Shown: positions 7,297 to 10,711 of the stretch, piece after piece
How positions within the stretch are numbered: the first letter of the stretch is position 1
Layout of the letters: every line of letters begins with the position of its first letter
DNA from: Cyclostephanos tholiformis
Taxonomy: Eukaryota; Bacillariophyta; Thalassiosirophyceae; Thalassiosirales; Thalassiosiraceae
Assembly: GCA_036939975.1 (NCBI GenBank)
Contig: JALLPB010001209.1
Coordinates: 1 to 10,711 of the forward strand
Direction: 5' to 3'
Length of the DNA: 10,711 nt
Notes under the pieces: model-generated
The model's input: the letters and a program-made list of their open reading frames with translations, nothing else
What the model was told of the DNA's origin: nothing
The model's database searches: none
Program-made: the position numbers and the translations under genes

Positions 7297-9031
7297 ATGG
7301 GTCGCCCAGGAGCAATTGTAAACATCGCAGGCACCACACCGGTGAGTGTCGTTCGCTTCTCGTTTTTTTCGTCGACGTTTTCCCTTTCGATATTTAACCG
7401 GATGACAACGAACCCCCCCCCCCCCCCTCCGTCCGTCCTTTTCCGTGTTCTTCGAGTAGGTGGATGATCCCGAGTACCGTTACAAAATGCCCACGGTCTT
7501 CGGCAAGCTGGAGGGCAAGGGCAACGGTAGCAAAACCGTCGTCCCCAACATAAGCGAGGTGGCGCTCAGTTTGCACCGCGACCCGGGGGAGGTGAACAAG
7601 GTGAGTATTCGCCGCCCGCTTCTTTGTGAATGTTCTCATTCCCCCCCCCCCCCCGCTGTCTCTAACTCTTGCCTTGCATGTCATCCTTTTCGTTTACCCT
7701 TCTCGATTTTAGTTCTTTGGATGCGAGTTAGGCTCCCAGACCACCTACAACGCCGAGACCGACAGGGCCATCGTGAACGGACATCACACCGACACCGTCC
7801 TGCAGCAGCTGATGCACAAGTATATTCAGCTCTTCGTGATCTGTCCCAACTGCGGCCTGCCCGAGACTGAGTACAAGATCAAGGCAGGCGTTATCTATCA
7901 CAAGTGCGCGGCCTGCGGCGCGAAGGAGATGGTGGACATGACGCATAAGCTTTGCACTTTCATCCTCGCACAGGACAAGAAGGCGAGGGCCGACGCGAAG
8001 AAGGAGGGCAAGAAGAAGGAAAAGAAGAAGGACGACAAGAAGGAGAAGAAGAAGGATGGGGGCAGCGATAACAGTGTTGATGAGAAGAAGAAGGTGTGTA
8101 TCCGGTAGAATTTTTCTCTCAGTCTGACGCGTTTACTGAACGTTTTTTTTTTTTTGCATGGCCGTAGGAGAAGAAGGATAAGAAATCCAAGGATAAGAAG
8201 AAGGAGAAGAAGGATAAGGATAAGAAGAAGGTGCGTCGAAATTATGTGCGATATGTCACGGTTGAACCGCTTTGTATCTTAAAAACCTTTTCCACTCGAT
8301 TTGTAAATTAGGAAAAGAAATCAAAGGAGGATAAATCTTCTCTTGCGGGTGCCGTTTCTGGGGACAAAGATAGTGACTTTGGTTCCGATGATGACGAGGA
8401 TGATGGTGTGATCGAGCACGTTGATGATGCCAATGCCATGGGTTAGTGGCCATTTTGTTTTCCACGTTTAGTGTACCATCGTTAGTTGCATCCCCCTGTC
8501 CTCACACGCTATTGCTCGCTTTACCCGCCCCTTCTTATAAATCGAAAATCAGCCCTTTCCGTCGAAGCGACCAAGAAATTTCTCGCCGATAATCTGGATG
8601 CCTCGCCCACCCTCATCGCCGAGAAGGTCGTCAATGAGCAGATGGCCTCCGGCCTCAAATCTCAGGACAAGATCCACATCTTCATCCAGGCCGCATTCAC
8701 TTCCGACTTTTACAAGCTGAAGCAGGTTCATGCTCACGCTCCAACCATCGCCAAGATCACCCAGGGCAAGAACGTAATGCAACGTCATCTCATCTCCGCC
8801 TGCGAGGGACTCTGCGCCGACAAGCCTAAGAACTTCGCTGTGCTCATCAAGCAACTTTTCGACGAGGAGGTGCTCGACGAGGACACCATCCTCGAGTGGG
8901 CGGGGGAAGGCAGGACCGACTACACCCTCGAGAGCGTCAACGAGGATCAAAGGTGCAGCATGAGGGCTGAGGCTGAGCCCGTCGTGGTTTGGCTACAGGA
9001 GGACGACAGCTCAGATGAAGATTCTGATTGA
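7297..9031 (+). CDS. EIF5: Eukaryotic translation initiation factor 5 (eIF5), six exons
   Basis: Exons are 7297-7341, 7460-7600, 7713-8093, 8168-8230, 8312-8441 and 8553-9031, all joined at GT-AG sites. The product has 412 residues (yeast 405, human 431). eIF5 is the GTPase-activating protein for eIF2 in the scanning preinitiation complex and controls start-codon choice. The N-terminal domain (about 1-150) contains YRYKMP, in which Arg22 corresponds to the essential yeast Arg15. A zinc-binding site has Cys106/109 and Cys127/130. A linker (about 160-220) is strongly Lys/Glu/Asp-rich, followed by an acidic stretch. The C-terminal W2/HEAT domain (about 254-412) ends with the two acidic-aromatic boxes (about 358-369 and 393-407) that bind eIF2-beta and eIF3. 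The DDSSDEDSD tail fits casein kinase 2 sites. The start codon has strong context (A at -3, G at +4). The last intron is phase 1; the first four are phase 0. Retention of intron 3 or 5 gives an early stop, and intron 4 stops at its acceptor. Confidence 0.95.
7413..7427 (+). repeat. C15 tract in eIF5 intron 1
   Basis: Fifteen consecutive C lie in intron 1 (7342-7459), about 30 bases before the acceptor. The tract may serve as part of the polypyrimidine region. The complementary G15 could form a G-quadruplex. Confidence 0.9.
7641..7654 (+). repeat. C14 tract in eIF5 intron 2
   Basis: Fourteen consecutive C lie in intron 2 (7601-7712), about 58 bases before the acceptor. It is similar in length to the tract in the preceding intron, while intron 3 has a T tract instead. 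Confidence 0.9.
8005..8230 (+). repeat. Low-complexity AAG/GAG codon repeats in eIF5
   Basis: The end of exon 3 and all of exon 4 are almost entirely AAG, GAG and GAT/GAC codons, giving alternating Lys with Glu/Asp. Exon 4 is 63 bases, phase 0 on both sides, and encodes 21 residues of only Lys, Glu, Asp and one Ser. Exons 3 and 4 both end in AAGAAGAAG before the donor, and exons 4 and 5 both begin with EKK. Confidence 0.8.
8143..8155 (+). repeat. T13 tract in eIF5 intron 3
   Basis: Thirteen T precede the TAG acceptor of the 74-base intron 3 by about 10 bases. This is a normal polypyrimidine tract and supports the splice site chosen. Confidence 0.8.
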
Positions 9032-9730
9032 GTTTTGCCAGTGTTTACGGATGCCAATTTTTGTCCGTGACTTCGTTTGCTTTAGGTTTCATCGATTTGT
9101 TAGAAATATAAATACTCGTGGTTCTGATAAAAATATAACCCCCCCTTTGTTAGATTCAAATAACGAACGCTTGATCTCATCAAGGTTTGCTCTTTTCTTC
9201 TCGATACTGTGTAGGACTGAAGACTCCAATGTTCCACAAATAATGAATGAGGCAGTATCGTAAATCCCCCCCCTTCTTGATCTGTTTTTTGCTTCATGGT
9301 CTCGGACTCGTCCATTACTTACTCTTCGTGGAATATCTATGTTAAACCTTGAATTGTATTGGACAAATACAAAACTTATGAAAGGATGTGTATGGCTGAT
9401 GCTACCATCAATACTATATTGAAAAATCGAATGTTAGAAATTATTACTAGACCTTCGGCAAAATATTACCTCTATTTGGTTCAGTACCTATACCGATTCT
9501 CATTTCGATGTCGATGCTCCTTACTTTCGATGGCATTTCCAAACAGGGGTGAGGCACATATTGAAGGCAAGTATTGCTGAATAGTTATCAGCCTCCTAGT
9601 AATATTTCACTGTTTTATCCGTACTAAAGAATTAAATATACAAGATTAAGACGTTTTCATAGCCTCACTTTCAGCATGACCTCCCACGGGTGGGGGGAAT
9701 AACACCACCAATCCCACGACACAATCATTA
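9032..9730. other. AT-rich convergent intergenic region
   Basis: This region lies between the stop codons of eIF5 (+) and the coiled-coil gene (-) and should contain both 3' UTRs. It is distinctly more AT-rich than its neighbours and has short C runs (about 9139-9145 and 9266-9273). A small perfect hairpin, CTTGAT-CTC-ATCAAG, lies at 9170-9184. Small ORFs (for example 9359-9580, +) have no recognisable motif. I see no clear poly(A) hexamer for either gene. Confidence 0.5.
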
Positions 9731-10506
9731 TCAATAAACATCAGGTGGCCGCGGGCTGGACCACGTAAACTCGTTCTCTGATGCCATGTTCGCCTGGAGC
9801 CGGTACTGCAACGTTAGGTTCATCTGCTCCAGCCTGCGAACTCGTTCCTCCGCCTCCACCTTGTATCGCCTCGCCCCCTCCAACTCCGCGGCCATTTGAT
9901 TCTGCCTTTCCTGTTGAATGGCCACGGCGCGCTTCAGGATTTTATTCTCATGATCCACCTTGGCCTGATGCGAGGAGAGCTGGGATGCCGACGCCTCGAC
10001 GGACTCCTTCTCGGATTTGAGACGCTGTATTTCGGCGGCCTGCTGCTCCACCATCGCCTGTAGCTCTTGCATCTTTTGGGCGGATGTATCGTCCTGTTGC
10101 GCAAACGCGCGACTCCTCTTAACTGAAGACAGCAATGTCGGGGAAATATGGTATTGAAAACGAGGAAAGGGCATGAGCATAATTAGGGGGGATAGTCGTC
10201 GAAGGCAAATAGCGTGCACCTACCTGCAGCGGAGTGGGGGGACCGAAACGACGCCTGCACAAAAGGCGAGAGCGACCAGTTCTCCTTGAATTGGAATGAG
10301 CACGAGTCGGTGCCTCCAATTCCACCCTCATTGGGGGACCTCTTTCTCCGCTTCGCGGCCTGGAAGCTATAGCCGGAGCATTCGTCCATATCGAAATCCT
10401 CCGCGGCAGTCGTGTTGCTGCTTGTCGCAACGGTGACGCCATGAATCGGAGAACCGAATCGACGCTTTCCGCCTTGGTTGAAGGTAAGGGGGGAGACCAC
10501 TTCCAT
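9731..10506 (-). CDS. Probable nuclear coiled-coil protein of unknown function (two exons)
   Basis: On the minus strand, exon 1 is 10506-10224 and exon 2 is 10122-9731, giving 224 residues. The 101-base intron has a GTAGGT donor and a CTTCAG acceptor and is phase 1 (Val95). If retained, it stops after about a dozen codons. The N-terminal half appears disordered. It contains SPLTFNQGGKRRFGSP near the start, an acidic patch, and AKRRKRSP at 51-58, which resembles a nuclear localisation signal. A second SFRSP motif lies near 86-90. Residues about 108-207 form a Glu/Gln/Leu-rich coiled coil. Its central part, ENKILKRAVAIQQERQ, and the later RLEQMNLTLQYRLQ recall a segment in some plant CUE-domain proteins (ILKRAV-IQ-ER...LE-N-AL--HL). 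That similarity is from memory and no CUE domain is visible. It lacks the N-x7-R signature of bZIP factors. The gene model is reasonably firm; the role is unknown. Confidence 0.7.
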
Positions 10507-10711
10507 AATTTAAATATGACCAGTCACACTTTGTTCCGTTATGGTGATGGAGGAAGGAGAGTATCAATGGTGGGCGAGCAGGTCGACCGATCAGTTCTTC
10601 CCTTGCGGACCAACAGTTGACAGGCGCCCGGCGTGTTCTTACTACGGGAGAATTCGAGGTCTTTCCCACGCACTGTATGAAGAAAGCAAAAAAAAAAAAA
10701 AAAACGGAAGA
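10507..10711. other. Upstream region of the coiled-coil gene, with poly-A run
   Basis: No gene is supported here. On the minus strand a TATTTAAATT sequence ends directly at the chosen ATG, so the leader is AT-rich at its end. A run of 17 A occupies 10688-10704 (+). A small minus-strand ORF at 10367-10669 overlaps the real gene in another frame and looks incidental. Confidence 0.45.

Larger units (their letters stand above)
7185..7467 (+). promoter_or_regulatory. Upstream ORF overlapping the eIF5 start
   Basis: An ATG at 7185 in weak context (T at -3, A at +4) opens a frame that runs out of phase through the eIF5 start codon at 7297. After removal of eIF5 intron 1 (7342-7459) the frame reads GGT GGA TGA and ends at 7467, giving 54 codons. 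Ribosomes that start here would miss the eIF5 start. The arrangement resembles reported eIF5 autoregulation, in which excess eIF5 relaxes start-codon stringency and increases use of a poor upstream ATG. It depends on transcription beginning before 7185, as the TATA box predicts. Confidence 0.4.

Noticed and set aside
9359..9580. 73-residue plus-strand ORF downstream of eIF5
   Set aside because: AT-rich, no motif and in a region best explained as 3' untranslated sequence.
9731..10506. Coiled-coil gene as a bZIP transcription factor
   Set aside because: A basic patch precedes the coil, but the N-x7-R contact signature and regular leucine zipper of bZIP proteins are not seen.
1..10711. Mobile elements, CRISPR arrays, tRNA or rRNA genes, or a defence-type gene cluster
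   Set aside because: No transposase, integrase or reverse-transcriptase motifs, no long terminal or spaced repeats, and no tRNA-like arms were seen; the genes are unrelated eukaryotic housekeeping or lineage-specific genes.

Overview
The window is nuclear DNA from a eukaryote, most likely a photosynthetic stramenopile and probably a centric diatom. Three observations support this. First, genes are compact with short GT-AG introns (about 74-118 bases) or none, on both strands, with standard stop codons. Second, the first gene begins with a signal peptide followed by an A|F cleavage site (VRA|FAS), which resembles the ASAFAP-type plastid import signal of diatoms and relatives. Third, a full-length CFAP58 gene is present; this is a flagellar protein, expected in lineages that still make flagellated cells such as centric diatom sperm. 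The species assignment is inference; no marker gene is present.

Layout, left to right. 1-570: no convincing gene, upstream region of gene 1. 571-1321 (+): two-exon gene for a small, probably plastid-targeted protein of unknown function. 1322-2065: intergenic. 2066-4663 (-): intronless CFAP58 coiled-coil flagellar protein. 4664-4788: 125-base gap with an E2F-like octamer and two tiny upstream ORFs. 4789-6729 (-): intronless MOCS3/UBA4, an E1-like plus rhodanese sulfur-carrier activating enzyme with an unusually long acidic N-terminal extension. 6730-7296: divergent promoter region with inverted repeats, an AGC repeat, a TATA box and two upstream start codons. 7297-9031 (+): six-exon gene for translation initiation factor eIF5. 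9032-9730: AT-rich convergent intergenic region. 9731-10506 (-): two-exon gene for a probable nuclear coiled-coil protein of unknown function. 10507-10711: its upstream region, ending in a poly-A run.

These are ordinary eukaryotic neighbours without an evident shared pathway: flagellum (CFAP58), sulfur transfer for tRNA thiolation and molybdenum cofactor (MOCS3) and translation initiation (eIF5). I see no mobile element, CRISPR array, tRNA or rRNA. The most interesting signals are regulatory. The eIF5 leader carries two weak-context upstream ATGs, one in an ORF that overlaps the strong eIF5 start, which is the arrangement expected for eIF5 autoregulation. The lysine-rich eIF5 linker is split by introns whose retention would give forms lacking the C-terminal domain. 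Consecutive eIF5 introns hold pure C15 and C14 tracts. I found no clear evidence of a wholly new biological system.
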